A stretch of 64,000 nucleotides of DNA from Hyphomicrobiales bacterium (GTDB lineage Bacteria > Pseudomonadota > Alphaproteobacteria > Rhizobiales > Beijerinckiaceae). The notes beneath the pieces were generated by a model, which was given only the letters and a program-made list of their open reading frames with translations, searched no databases and was not told the DNA's origin. Below, piece after piece: positions 7,136-15,548 of the stretch. How positions within the stretch are numbered: the stretch's first letter is position 1; the number at the start of each line of letters is the position of its first letter. Made by a program: the position numbers and the translations under genes. Location of the stretch: the NCBI GenBank assembly GCA_028869185.1, contig JAGWTA010000001.1, forward strand, positions 213,192 to 277,191, in the 5' to 3' direction.

Positions 7136-9445
7136 ATGAAATCGATCAATCTGCGTATCGCCGAAGAATTGCAGGTCGCCGAAAAACAGGTGGCGGCGGC
7201 GGTGGAGCTGATTGACGGCGGGGCGACTGTGCCCTTCATCGCGCGCTACCGCAAGGAGGCGACCGGCGCGCTGGACGATACGCAATTGCGCAATCTGGAA
7301 GAGCGCCTGCGTTACCTTCGCGAACTCGAGGATCGGCGCAAGGCGATCGTCGAGTCCATCAAGGAGCAGGGCAAGCTCACCGACGAACTGGCGGGCCAGA
7401 TTGCGCTCGCCGACACGAAGGCGCGGTTGGAAGATATTTATCTCCCCTACAAGCCCAAACGTCGGACCAAGGCGCAGATCGCGCGCGAACAGGGGCTCGG
7501 ACCGCTGGCCGAAGCGCTGCTGCTGGCGCCGGACAAGGCGCCCGCCGATCAGGCCGTTGCGTTCGTGCAGGGCGAAGTGGCGACGCCCGAAGCGGCTCTC
7601 GAGGGCGCGCGCGCCATCCTGGTCGAGCGTTTCGCCGAAGATGCGCAATTGATCGGGCGGTTGCGCGAGGATTTCTGGGCGCGCGGCGCCGCTGTCTCCA
7701 AGGTGCGCGAGGGCAAGCAGCAGGACGGCGCAAAGTTTTCCGACTATTTCGATTTTTCCGAGAGCCTTTCGAAACTCCCCTCGCATCGCATTCTGGCGCT
7801 GATGCGCGGCGAGCGTGAGGAAGTTCTCGATCTGCGGCTTGCGCCCGATCCCTCGGCTGATCCGCTCTCGCGCGTTCCCGGCCCCTTCGAGCTTGCGATC
7901 GCGCATCATTTCGCCATTTCCGACAAGGGCCGTCCCGGCGACAAATGGCTGATGGATACGGTGCGCTGGGCCTGGCGCACGAAAATCGAGTCGCATCTTT
8001 CGGTTGATCTGCGCATGCGCCTGTGGACGCGGGCGGAGGACGAGGCCGTGCGCGTATTTGCCGCCAACCTGCGCGATCTTCTGCTCGCCGCGCCCGCTGG
8101 CGCACGCGCGACCATGGGGCTCGATCCCGGTTTCCGCACAGGCGTGAAAGTCGCCGTGCTCGATGCGACCGGCAAGGTTGTCGACACGACCGCGATCTAT
8201 CCGCATGAGCCGCAGCGCAAATGGAACGAGGCGCTGCTGACGCTGGCGCAACTCGCGGTCAAGCATAAGGTCGAACTCATCGCCATCGGCAACGGCACCG
8301 CCTCGCGCGAGACGGACAGGCTCGCATCGGACCTGCTGGCGAAAATGCCCGACCTGAAGGCCACGAAAGTGATGGTGTCGGAAGCGGGCGCCTCGGTCTA
8401 TTCGGCCTCCGCTTATGCCGCGCAGGAATTGCCGACGCTCGACGTCACGCTGCGCGGCGCGGTCTCCATCGCGCGCCGTTTGCAGGACCCGCTGGCCGAG
8501 CTGGTGAAGATCGAGCCCAAAAGCATCGGCGTTGGCCAGTACCAGCACGATCTGGCGACCCACAAGCTCGACCGCTCGCTGGATGCCGTCGTCGAAGATT
8601 GCGTCAACGCCGTCGGCGTCGATGTGAACACCGCTTCCGCCAAACTGCTGGCGCGCGTATCGGGCGTTGGCGACAGCCTTGCGGAATCCATCGTGCTTCA
8701 CCGCAACGCCAACGGGCCGTTCAAGACACGGGCGCAACTCAAGGACGTGCCGCGCCTTGGCGCGAAGGCTTTCGAATTGTCGGCGGGGTTCTTGCGCATC
8801 AACGGCGGCGAGCAGCCGCTCGACCGCTCCGGCGTGCATCCAGAAGCCTATCCGGTCGTGCGCAGGATTCTCGACAAGGCAAAGCTGCCGATCGACGAAA
8901 TCATCGGCAATGCGCGCGCGCTGTCAGGCCTGAAACCGGCCGAATTCACCGATGCGCAATTTGGTTTGCCGACAGTGCAGGACATTTTCAGGGAGCTGGA
9001 AAAGCCGGGGCGAGATCCACGTCCCGCCTTCAAGACGGCGGCCTTTAAAGAGGGCGTCGAAACCATCGGCGATCTGAAGCCGGGCATGATTCTGGAAGGG
9101 GTCGTCACCAACGTTGCCGCGTTCGGCGCTTTCGTCGACATCGGCGTGCATCAGGACGGGCTGGTGCATGTCTCGGCCATGGCGCGTGATTTCGTCAAGG
9201 ATCCGCGCGCCGTCGCCAAGCCGGGCGATGTCGTGAAAGTGAAGGTTCTGGAAGTGGACGCGCCGCGCAAGCGCATCAGCCTGTCGATGCGCCTCGACGA
9301 CAAGGAAGGCCCGCGCGAGGGCGCCATGCGCGGCGGCGGCCCGCGCCCTGATTTTCGCGCCGCCGAGCGTCGCAATCCCGCGCCGCAGGCCGGGGGTGGC
9401 GCGCTGGCCGAAGCGCTGAAGCGGGCGGCTGAAAAGCGCAAGTGA
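7136..9445 (+). CDS. tex: Tex family RNA-binding transcription accessory protein
   Basis: A 769-residue cytoplasmic Tex/Spt6-like nucleic-acid-binding protein, close to the usual 770-780. In order it has an N-terminal Tex helical domain ([14 protein letters not shown] near residue 40), a YqgF/RNase H-like domain beginning [10 protein letters not shown] (about 326), and helix-hairpin-helix motifs (V-N-T-A-S-A-x-L-L-x-R-V-S-G-V-G, about 495). A C-terminal S1 domain follows ([16 protein letters not shown], about 655), with a short basic tail. The frame continues upstream to 6932, but family alignment supports ATG 7136 ([12 protein letters not shown]). Confidence 0.95.
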   Translation: MKSINLRIAEELQVAEKQVAAAVELIDGGATVPFIARYRKEATGALDDTQLRNLEERLRYLRELEDRRKAIVESIKEQGKLTDELAGQIALADTKARLEDIYLPYKPKRRTKAQIAREQGLGPLAEALLLAPDKAPADQAVAFVQGEVATPEAALEGARAILVERFAEDAQLIGRLREDFWARGAAVSKVREGKQQDGAKFSDYFDFSESLSKLPSHRILALMRGEREEVLDLRLAPDPSADPLSRVPGPFELAIAHHFAISDKGRPGDKWLMDTVRWAWRTKIESHLSVDLRMRLWTRAEDEAVRVFAANLRDLLLAAPAGARATMGLDPGFRTGVKVAVLDATGKVVDTTAIYPHEPQRKWNEALLTLAQLAVKHKVELIAIGNGTASRETDRLASDLLAKMPDLKATKVMVSEAGASVYSASAYAAQELPTLDVTLRGAVSIARRLQDPLAELVKIEPKSIGVGQYQHDLATHKLDRSLDAVVEDCVNAVGVDVNTASAKLLARVSGVGDSLAESIVLHRNANGPFKTRAQLKDVPRLGAKAFELSAGFLRINGGEQPLDRSGVHPEAYPVVRRILDKAKLPIDEIIGNARALSGLKPAEFTDAQFGLPTVQDIFRELEKPGRDPRPAFKTAAFKEGVETIGDLKPGMILEGVVTNVAAFGAFVDIGVHQDGLVHVSAMARDFVKDPRAVAKPGDVVKVKVLEVDAPRKRISLSMRLDDKEGPREGAMRGGGPRPDFRAAERRNPAPQAGGGALAEALKRAAEKRK

Positions 9446-9464
9446 TGGCCCCAAAATAGGGCAA

Positions 9465-9508
9465 AGGGAGCAAAGAACCGGGGGTTCAAGCCCGATTCGC
9501 TGCTCCCT
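9465..9508. repeat. Inverted repeat between tex and lepA (weak terminator candidate)
   Basis: AGGGAGCA at 9465-9472 is exactly complementary to TGCTCCCT at 9501-9508. The 28-base loop itself can fold a small GGGG/CCCC-type arm around GTTCAAG. No T-run follows, so rho-independent termination is doubtful. It may be an mRNA hairpin in the tex-lepA spacer. Confidence 0.35.
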
Positions 9509-9557
9509 CTGCGCTATTGGCTTTCTTTCCCGGGCCCCCGCTGCTATCCCCGCGCCC

Positions 9558-11363
9558 ATGACGACGCATCCGATCGACAACATCCGCAATTTCTCGATTG
9601 TCGCCCATATCGACCATGGCAAATCGACGCTCGCCGACCGCCTGATCCAGACGACCGGCGGCCTGGCCGAGCGCGAAATGGTGGAGCAGGTGCTGGACTC
9701 GATGGACATCGAGCGCGAGCGCGGCATCACCATCAAGGCCCAGACCGTCCGCCTCGACTACAAGGCCAAGGACGGCAAGAGCTATGTCCTCAATCTGATG
9801 GATACGCCCGGCCACGTCGATTTCGCTTACGAGGTCTCGCGCTCGCTCGCCGCCTGCGAAGGCTCGCTCCTGGTTGTGGACGCAAGCCAGGGCGTCGAGG
9901 CGCAGACGCTCGCCAACGTCTATCACGCGCTCGACGCCGGCCACGAGATCGTGCCCGTCCTCAACAAGATCGACCTGCCGGCCGCCGAACCCGACCGCAT
10001 CAAGCAGCAAATCGAGGATGTCATCGGGCTCGACGCTTCGGACGCGGTGGCGATCTCCGCCAAGACGGGCCTCGGCATTCCTGACGTTCTGGAAGCCATC
10101 GTCACACGCCTGCCGCCCCCCAGGGGCGACGAAACCGCGCCGCTGAAAGCGTTGCTCGTCGACAGCTGGTATGACGCCTATCTCGGCGTCGTGGTTCTGG
10201 TGCGCATCGTCGATGGCGAGATGCGCAAGGGACAACGCATCACGATGATGGGCACCGACGCGCATTACGAGATCGATCGGATTGGCGTCTTCCGCCCGAA
10301 GATGCAGAACGTCGAAAAGCTGGGGCCAGGCGAGGTCGGCTTCATCACCGCGCAGATCAAGCAGGTCGCCGACACGCGCGTCGGCGACACAATCACCGAT
10401 GAAAAGAAGCCCTGCGCGGAAGCGTTGCCGGGCTTCAAGCCCGCCCAGCCGGTGGTTTTCTGCGGTCTCTTCCCGGTCGATGCCGCCGATTTCGAGGAAT
10501 TGCGCGCAGCAATGGGCAAGCTGCGCCTCAACGATGCGAGCTTTTCCTACGAAATGGAATCGTCAGCCGCGCTCGGCTTCGGTTTCCGCTGCGGTTTTCT
10601 TGGCCTGCTGCATCTGGAAATCATTCAGGAGCGTCTGCATCGCGAGTTCAATCTCGATCTGATCGCGACGGCGCCCTCCGTCATCTATAAGATCTACATG
10701 AACAATGGCGACGTGCTGGAAATGCACAATCCCGTCGACATGCCCGATGTCGTGAAGATCGACCATATCGAAGAGCCGTGGATCCGCGCGACGATCCTGA
10801 CGCCGGACGATTATCTCGGCGCGGTGCTGAAACTGTGTCAGGACCGACGCGGCGTGCAGGTCGATCTCAATTATGTCGGCAAGCGCGCGATGGCGATCTA
10901 CGATCTGCCTCTCAACGAAGTCGTGTTCGATTTCTACGATCGCCTGAAAAGCATTTCGAAAGGCTACGCTTCTTTCGATTATCAGCTGACCGATTACCGC
11001 GAAGGCGATCTGGTGAAGATGGGCATTCTGGTCAACGGAGAGGCTGTCGACGCCTTGTCGATGCTCGTCCACCGCACGCGTGCGGAATCGCGTGGCCGCG
11101 CGATGGTGGAAAAGCTGAAAGAGCTGATCCCGCCGCACATGTTCCAGATTCCGATTCAGGCGGCGATCGGCGCCAAGATCATCGCGCGCGAAACCGTGCG
11201 CGCCTTGCGCAAGGACGTGACGGCCAAATGCTATGGCGGCGACGTCAGCCGCAAGCGCAAGCTGCTCGAAAAGCAGAAAGAGGGCAAAAAGCGCATGCGG
11301 CAATTCGGCAAGGTCGAGATTCCGCAGGAAGCGTTTATTGCGGCGCTGAAGATGGACAGCTAA
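9558..11363 (+). CDS. lepA: Elongation factor 4 (LepA) back-translocating GTPase
   Basis: A 601-residue translational GTPase that binds stalled or mistranslocated ribosomes. The GTP-binding motifs are intact: A-H-I-D-H-G-K-S-T (P-loop), D-T-P-G-H-V-D-F (G3) and N-K-I-D (G4). The LepA-specific C-terminal domain is complete, ending K-A-K-rich with [16 protein letters not shown], the diagnostic LepA tail. Length equals that of most bacterial LepA (about 600). It follows tex after 112 bases and is convergent with the DUF4145 gene. Confidence 0.98.
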   Translation: MTTHPIDNIRNFSIVAHIDHGKSTLADRLIQTTGGLAEREMVEQVLDSMDIERERGITIKAQTVRLDYKAKDGKSYVLNLMDTPGHVDFAYEVSRSLAACEGSLLVVDASQGVEAQTLANVYHALDAGHEIVPVLNKIDLPAAEPDRIKQQIEDVIGLDASDAVAISAKTGLGIPDVLEAIVTRLPPPRGDETAPLKALLVDSWYDAYLGVVVLVRIVDGEMRKGQRITMMGTDAHYEIDRIGVFRPKMQNVEKLGPGEVGFITAQIKQVADTRVGDTITDEKKPCAEALPGFKPAQPVVFCGLFPVDAADFEELRAAMGKLRLNDASFSYEMESSAALGFGFRCGFLGLLHLEIIQERLHREFNLDLIATAPSVIYKIYMNNGDVLEMHNPVDMPDVVKIDHIEEPWIRATILTPDDYLGAVLKLCQDRRGVQVDLNYVGKRAMAIYDLPLNEVVFDFYDRLKSISKGYASFDYQLTDYREGDLVKMGILVNGEAVDALSMLVHRTRAESRGRAMVEKLKELIPPHMFQIPIQAAIGAKIIARETVRALRKDVTAKCYGGDVSRKRKLLEKQKEGKKRMRQFGKVEIPQEAFIAALKMDS

Positions 11364-11372
11364 CTCAATCTT

Positions 11373-12047
11373 TTATTTGGCTGCGGCCTTGCCCGCAGCA
11401 GAAAGTTTCGCGTTCAGCGCCGCTTTCTTAGCAGCGGCCGCTGCAGGCCCAACATAGAAGTGTTGAAACAACTCTTCAATGATCTCCAAGCACCACTCGG
11501 CCTCTTCAGGGTCAACATCGATAATCTGAAGCGACGTCTTATCGGTTATCGGGTGAGCTGAGAAATTTCCAAAATTGCGGATCGCATCGAGCGTGTCATG
11601 AATCCGCTGCGGCAGCGCTTTCCTTACGTCCGGCTCGTTCAGTATGAGATCGATTTCTTTCGCCAGATCTCGATCCTTATATCCATGCGCATGCAACATG
11701 TTTTGCAGACAACGCCTCGATAAGGCTGCTGAGGCTTTTGCGCTTATGGGAAGCACGTTGCAGGCTTCGATATAGTCGGTCGCAATCTCTAACGGTACTT
11801 CAGCAGGTACTGGCCCGCGATTGGCACCCAAAGGGTGAACAACTCGCCAACCTCCTCTCAAATGGCCGAACCTATCGGTTAGACCGATTTCTATCGTCGG
11901 TCTGTTGCAACCTGGGCAAACAGCGCTGCGATATTGCCAATGCAAAATCTCCGCTTCTACTTTTTCGTCGACATGTCGGCCTTGGCGCTCCATGTCGGCG
12001 TTGAACCAATTATCGTGAAAATGGATGGAGCAGTGCGGGCATTTCAT
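11373..12047 (-). CDS. DUF4145 domain protein with N-terminal zinc ribbon
   Basis: A 224-residue protein. The N-terminus has two Cys pairs, M-K-C-P-H-C and V-C-P-G-C-N-R-P, spaced like a zinc ribbon. The rest matches the DUF4145 pattern, including A-L-S-R-R-C-L-Q-N-M-L and D-T-L-D-A-I-R-N-F-G-N-F-S-A-H-P, the R-N-x-G-N-x-x-A-H signature also seen in HEPN-like proteins. An in-frame start exists at 12116, but ATG 12047 places the ribbon at the N-terminus as in relatives. DUF4145 proteins occur in accessory and defence-linked regions; the function is unknown. Codon use is less GC-biased than neighbouring genes, suggesting transfer. It is divergent from yefM. Confidence 0.8.
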   Translation of the reverse strand: MKCPHCSIHFHDNWFNADMERQGRHVDEKVEAEILHWQYRSAVCPGCNRPTIEIGLTDRFGHLRGGWRVVHPLGANRGPVPAEVPLEIATDYIEACNVLPISAKASAALSRRCLQNMLHAHGYKDRDLAKEIDLILNEPDVRKALPQRIHDTLDAIRNFGNFSAHPITDKTSLQIIDVDPEEAEWCLEIIEELFQHFYVGPAAAAAKKAALNAKLSAAGKAAAK

Positions 12048-12079
12048 TGCAAACGTCCAATTATAACCTATTGCGTTAC

Positions 12080-12097
12080 TGTACCTAATCGAGTACA
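12080..12097. promoter_or_regulatory. YefM-type operator upstream of the toxin-antitoxin pair
   Basis: The sequence TGTACCTAATCGAGTACA is an inverted repeat, TGTAC-N8-GTACA. It contains two one-mismatch copies of the TGTACA core recognised by E. coli YefM-YoeB (12080-12085 and 12092-12097), with centres 12 bases apart, the spacing known for that operator. It ends nine bases before the yefM start codon and also lies 33 bases upstream of the divergent DUF4145 gene. Confidence 0.7.
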
Positions 12098-12105
12098 ACA
12101 ACGCA

Positions 12106-12360
12106 ATGCGCTCCACCTCCTACAGCGATCTCCGCAAGAACCTCGCAGCCGCGCTCGACAGCGTGACGAGCGATCACGAGCCCATGATTATAACTCGCGA
12201 TCGCGGCAAACCCGCAGCCGTGCTGATCTCGCTCGAAGATTTCGCTTCCTATGAGGAAACGGCCTATCTGCTGCGCAGCCCGAAGAATGTGAAGCGGTTG
12301 AAAGCGTCGATTGTCGCGCTCGGCGCCGGCAAAGGGCGTGTGCGCAAGCTCGCGGAATGA
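12106..12360 (+). CDS. yefM: Antitoxin of the Phd/YefM family
   Basis: An 84-residue antitoxin that neutralises YoeB and represses its own promoter. The N-terminal Phd/YefM DNA-binding fold is clear: Y-S-D-L-R-K-N-L-A-A-A-L-D-S-V, then P-M-I-I-T-R-D-R-G-K-P-A-A-V-L-I-S-L-E-D-F, the family hallmark. The C-terminus (Y-L-L-R-S-P-K-N-V-K-R-L) is the usual toxin-wrapping tail. The operator lies immediately upstream. The toxin gene starts 94 bases downstream; in most yefM-yoeB pairs the genes nearly touch, and here a fragment of a palindromic repeat occupies the gap. Confidence 0.92.
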   Translation: MRSTSYSDLRKNLAAALDSVTSDHEPMIITRDRGKPAAVLISLEDFASYEETAYLLRSPKNVKRLKASIVALGAGKGRVRKLAE

Positions 12361-12368
12361 GGACGCTT

Positions 12369-12397
12369 TCATTGCGAGCGAAGCGAAGCAATCCATC
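12369..12397. repeat. Partial palindromic repeat element between antitoxin and toxin
   Basis: A 29-base stretch matching one arm of the element at 12721-12850: it shares CATTGCGAG at the left end and GAAGCAATCCAT at the right end, with a short internal deletion. It separates yefM from yoeB, a place where the two genes would normally abut. Confidence 0.7.
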
Positions 12398-12454
12398 CGC
12401 CGAAACGATCCGCATTAATGGGTCGCCATGTCGGCTTGCGCCCCGCGGCGAACA

Positions 12455-12709
12455 ATGAGGATCGTTTTCTCGGCGGAGGCCTGGGACGATTACCTCTATT
12501 GGCAGGCGCAGGACCGCAAACTTCTGGTGCGCCTCAACGCACTCATCAAGGAATGCATGCGCACACCCTATGCGGGAACCGGCAAGCCCGAACCGTTGCG
12601 TCACGATCTCGCCGGCTGGTGGTCGCGCCGTCTGACGCAGGAGCATCGGCTTGTTTATCGCGTCGAAGGCGAAAGCCTGCTCATCGCGCAGTGCCGCTAT
12701 CATTATTAG
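12455..12709 (+). CDS. yoeB: YoeB/Txe family mRNA interferase toxin
   Basis: An 84-residue ribosome-dependent endoribonuclease of the RelE superfamily, released when YefM is degraded. ATG 12455 is chosen over an in-frame ATG at 12428 because it gives exactly the length of E. coli YoeB and puts the active-site residues at the same numbers: Glu46, Arg65, His83 and Tyr84 (C-terminus C-R-Y-H-Y). The family core W-W-S-R-R-L-T-Q-E-H-R-L-V-Y is intact, so the toxin should be active. There is no strong ribosome site before the start. The gene is bracketed by repeat sequence on both sides. Confidence 0.93.
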   Translation: MRIVFSAEAWDDYLYWQAQDRKLLVRLNALIKECMRTPYAGTGKPEPLRHDLAGWWSRRLTQEHRLVYRVEGESLLIAQCRYHY

Positions 12710-12720
12710 CGGTTGAACCG

Positions 12721-12850
12721 CCGTCGTCGCGAGGAGCGGATGCGACGAAGCAATCCATCGGGTGGGCGTTGCAGAATTGCCTAGGCGGCGCCTTGCCATC
12801 ATCCATGCGGGGATGGATTGCTTCGTCGCTTTGCTCCTCGCAATGACGGG
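12721..12850. repeat. Complete palindromic repeat (REP-like) element
   Basis: Two arms of about 38 bases (12721-12758 and 12813-12849) are near-perfect inverted repeats of each other. Both contain GCGAGGAGC and GCGACGAAGCAATCCAT (or its complement), differing at a few bases in the middle. They flank a central 54-base segment. This is the common intergenic palindromic repeat type seen in many alphaproteobacterial genomes, and a fragment of it lies at 12369-12397. It ends 28 bases before the convergent metallohydrolase gene and could also form a hairpin at the yoeB transcript end. Confidence 0.85.
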
Positions 12851-12877
12851 GTGCGCCCGCTCGCAACCCTTACGCTC

Positions 12878-13768
12878 TCACGCCTCCGCAGCGACCGCCG
12901 AATCCCCCTGCAGCTTGAGCGGGATCATCAGATAGCGAACGCCGTTTGATTCGGCCGGCGGAAATTTGCCCGCGCGGATGTTGGTCTGGATCGAGGGCAG
13001 CAACAGCGCGGGCGCGGCCAGCGTCTTGTCCCGGGCGTTGCGCATCGCGACGAATTCATCCTCGCTCACGCCGTCGCGCGCGTGCACATTATGCGCGCGC
13101 TGTTCGGCGACGCTCGTTTCCCACGCGAAACGGTCGCGTCCCGGCGCCTTGTAGTCGTGGCACATGAACAGGCGCGTCTGCGGCGGAAAGCTCAGAATTT
13201 TGCGGATCGAGCGATAAAGCTGGCGGGCGTCGCCGCCGGGAAAATCGGCGCGCGCCGTGCCGTAATCGGGCATGAACATCGTGTCGCCGACAAAGATGGC
13301 GTCGCCGATCTTGTAAGAAACGTCCGCCGGCGTGTGGCCGGGCGTATGGATGACCTCGATCTGCAGGCGTCCGAGCGGCAGCCGTTCGCCGTCGCGCAAA
13401 AGGCGGTCGAAATCCCCGCCATCGGCCTTCAGGTCATTGGCCATGAACACGGGCCGGAAAATCTTCTGGACATCAATGATATGTTCGCCAATGCCGATCG
13501 GCGCGCCGGTCTTTGCCTTGACATAGGGCGCGGCGGAAAGATGGTCTGCGTGGGCATGCGTTTCGAGCGCCCAGACGATCGTGTAATCGCGCTCGCGCGC
13601 GGCCTTCAGAACGGCCTCGACCGAACGCGTGTCCACGGCGCCGTTGCGGGCGTTGTAATCGAGCACCGGGTCGATGACAGCCGCCTCGCGCGTCTGCGGG
13701 TCGGCGACAAGATAGGTGACCGTGTTGGTCGGCTCGTCAAAGAAGGGGATGATGTCCGGGTTCGTCAT
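12878..13768 (-). CDS. MBL-fold metallo-hydrolase, persulfide dioxygenase/Blh-like
   Basis: A 296-residue metallo-beta-lactamase-fold enzyme. Metal ligands are H71-A-H-A-D75-H76, H145 (H-T-P-G-H), D162 (V-G-D-T) and H204 (M-C-H-D-Y). The segment T-A-R-A-D-F-P-G-G-D is the mark of the ETHE1/Blh group, which contains glutathione-persulfide dioxygenases. The ATG at 13768 gives the expected start MTNPDIIPFFDEPT; a longer frame reaches 13843, inside the promoter region shared with ahcY. Oxidation of a thiol-bound persulfide is the likely activity, but the substrate is unproven; no rhodanese domain is fused. Confidence 0.8.
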   Translation of the reverse strand: MTNPDIIPFFDEPTNTVTYLVADPQTREAAVIDPVLDYNARNGAVDTRSVEAVLKAARERDYTIVWALETHAHADHLSAAPYVKAKTGAPIGIGEHIIDVQKIFRPVFMANDLKADGGDFDRLLRDGERLPLGRLQIEVIHTPGHTPADVSYKIGDAIFVGDTMFMPDYGTARADFPGGDARQLYRSIRKILSFPPQTRLFMCHDYKAPGRDRFAWETSVAEQRAHNVHARDGVSEDEFVAMRNARDKTLAAPALLLPSIQTNIRAGKFPPAESNGVRYLMIPLKLQGDSAVAAEA

Positions 13769-13843
13769 CGCGCTGATCCCGCAAAGTGTGATGCATGCAG
13801 ATGATATGGGTGGGCGTCGGCGGAACACAATCCGCAGCGTCAC

Positions 13844-13867
13844 ATAAACATTTCTTTATATCTTTAT
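13844..13867. promoter_or_regulatory. AT-rich inverted repeat upstream of ahcY, SahR-like operator candidate
   Basis: An abrupt AT-rich block in GC-rich DNA. ATAAACATTTCTTTAT (13844-13859) is an imperfect inverted repeat, and a further ATATCTTTAT (13858-13867) overlaps it. The pattern resembles the ATAAAGAT/ATCTTTAT half-sites bound by SahR, the ArsR-family repressor of SAH-cycle genes such as ahcY in Proteobacteria. It lies 65-88 bases before the ahcY start. Confidence 0.5.
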
Positions 13868-13931
13868 TGCCTTTTGCGATTTGCCCTGCTACAGGACGCG
13901 CCAAATCAAGCAAACGCCCGAAAGGCAGGCC

Positions 13932-15335
13932 ATGAGCAAGACGCACGATTACGCTATCGCCGACATCAAACTCGCCGATTGGGGCCGCAAGGAAATCGCC
14001 ATCGCCGAGACGGAAATGCCCGGCCTGATGGCCACGCGCGCCGAATACGGCAAGGCGCAACCGCTCAAGGGCGCGCGCATCGCCGGCTCGCTGCACATGA
14101 CCATCCAGACGGCGGTTCTGATCGAGACGCTGAAGGCGCTGGGCGCCGATGTGCGCTGGGCCTCCTGCAACATCTATTCGACGCAGGACCACGCCGCGGC
14201 CGCCATTGCTGCGACAGGCACGCCGGTTTTCGCCATCAAGGGCGAAAACCTCGTCGATTACTGGGAATACACCCACCGCATCTTCGAATGGGCGGACGGC
14301 GGCGCGCCGAACATGATCCTCGATGACGGCGGCGACGCAACGCTCCTCATCCATCTCGGCCTGCGCGCCGAAAACGGCGATACCGCTTTCCTCGACAAGG
14401 CGACCAACGAGGAGGAGCAGGTGCTTTTCGCCGCCATCAAGAAGCGCCTCAAGGAGCAGCCCGGCTGGTACAAGAAAAACGCCGAGGCCATCAAGGGCGT
14501 GACCGAAGAGACGACGACGGGTGTGCATCGCCTCTACGTGATGGAGAAGGAAGGCAAGCTCCTGTGGCCCGCGATCAACGTCAACGACAGCGTCACCAAG
14601 TCGAAATTCGACAATCTCTACGGCTGCCGTGAATCGCTGGTCGATGGCATTCGCCGCGGCACGGACGTGATGATGGCCGGCAAGGTCGCGATGGTCGCGG
14701 GCTTCGGCGATGTCGGCAAGGGCTCGGCCGCCTCGCTGCGCAACGCCGGTTGCCGCGTCATGGTTTCGGAAATCGACCCGATCTGCGCCTTGCAGGCCGC
14801 GATGGAAGGCTATGAGGTCGTGACGATGGAAGATGCGGCGCCCCGCGCCGACATTTTCGTCACGGCCACAGGCAATGTCGACGTCATCACCGTCGATCAC
14901 ATGCGCGCGATGAAAGACCGCGCCATCGTCTGCAACATCGGCCATTTCGATTCCGAAATTCAGGTCGCGGGCCTGAAGAATTTCAAATGGTCCAACGTCA
15001 AGCCGCAGGTCGACGAGATCGAGTTCCCGGGCGGCAAGCGCATCATCCTGCTGTCGGAAGGGCGTCTGGTGAACCTTGGCAACGCCACGGGCCATCCCTC
15101 GTTCGTGATGTCTGCCTCCTTCACCAACCAGACGCTCGCCCAGATCGAGCTTTGGTCGAAGCAGGGCCATTACGCCCGCAAGGTCTACACGCTGCCCAAG
15201 CATCTCGACGAGAAGGTCGCCTCGCTGCATCTCGACAAGATCGGCGTGAAGCTGACCCGCATGAGCGAGGAGCAGGCGGCCTATCTGGGCCTGCCCAAGA
15301 ACGGCCCGTTCAAGCCCGATCATTACCGCTACTGA
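13932..15335 (+). CDS. ahcY: Adenosylhomocysteinase (SAH hydrolase)
   Basis: A 467-residue cytoplasmic enzyme that cleaves S-adenosylhomocysteine to adenosine and homocysteine, recycling the by-product of SAM methyltransferases. The NAD-binding motif [12 protein letters not shown] and the C-terminal K-P-D-H-Y-R-Y end are diagnostic. The insertion around [15 protein letters not shown] is of the proteobacterial type. ATG 13932 follows AAAGGCAGG. The operator candidate at 13844-13867 and a strong terminator at 15360-15391 suggest a single-gene transcription unit. Confidence 0.98.
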   Translation: MSKTHDYAIADIKLADWGRKEIAIAETEMPGLMATRAEYGKAQPLKGARIAGSLHMTIQTAVLIETLKALGADVRWASCNIYSTQDHAAAAIAATGTPVFAIKGENLVDYWEYTHRIFEWADGGAPNMILDDGGDATLLIHLGLRAENGDTAFLDKATNEEEQVLFAAIKKRLKEQPGWYKKNAEAIKGVTEETTTGVHRLYVMEKEGKLLWPAINVNDSVTKSKFDNLYGCRESLVDGIRRGTDVMMAGKVAMVAGFGDVGKGSAASLRNAGCRVMVSEIDPICALQAAMEGYEVVTMEDAAPRADIFVTATGNVDVITVDHMRAMKDRAIVCNIGHFDSEIQVAGLKNFKWSNVKPQVDEIEFPGGKRIILLSEGRLVNLGNATGHPSFVMSASFTNQTLAQIELWSKQGHYARKVYTLPKHLDEKVASLHLDKIGVKLTRMSEEQAAYLGLPKNGPFKPDHYRY

Positions 15336-15359
15336 CCCTTTCCCGAGCGGAAAATGAAG

Positions 15360-15391
15360 GCGCGTCGCCGCAGGCGGCGCGCTTTTGTTTT
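15360..15391 (+). terminator. Rho-independent terminator of ahcY
   Basis: Stem GCGCGTCGCC (15360-15369) pairs with GGCGGCGCGC (15373-15382) with one G-T wobble and a three-base loop. TTTTGTTTT follows directly. It starts 24 bases after the ahcY stop. Confidence 0.88.
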
Positions 15392-15548
15392 GCGTGGCGA
15401 AAATATGGTTACCGCGCCTTTAACCCTTGCCGCGCTAAGGGTAGATTGAACTGATTCGGAGCAGCGGGCGGACGCTGTTCGAGGAGGCCGTTTGGGACCT
15501 GCTGCGCGGGGTTCTCTTGGCGCGTCTCCGCACAAGGGGATGAGAACT

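Noticed and set aside
7100..8839. A 579-codon minus-strand frame opposite tex
   Set aside because: Fully antisense to a conserved gene, low-complexity His/Arg/Gln composition, no ribosome site.
9478..9500. tRNA-like T-arm (GGGGTTCAAGCCC) after tex
   Set aside because: The flanks do not form an acceptor stem of proper length, nor D or anticodon arms; no tRNA can be folded.
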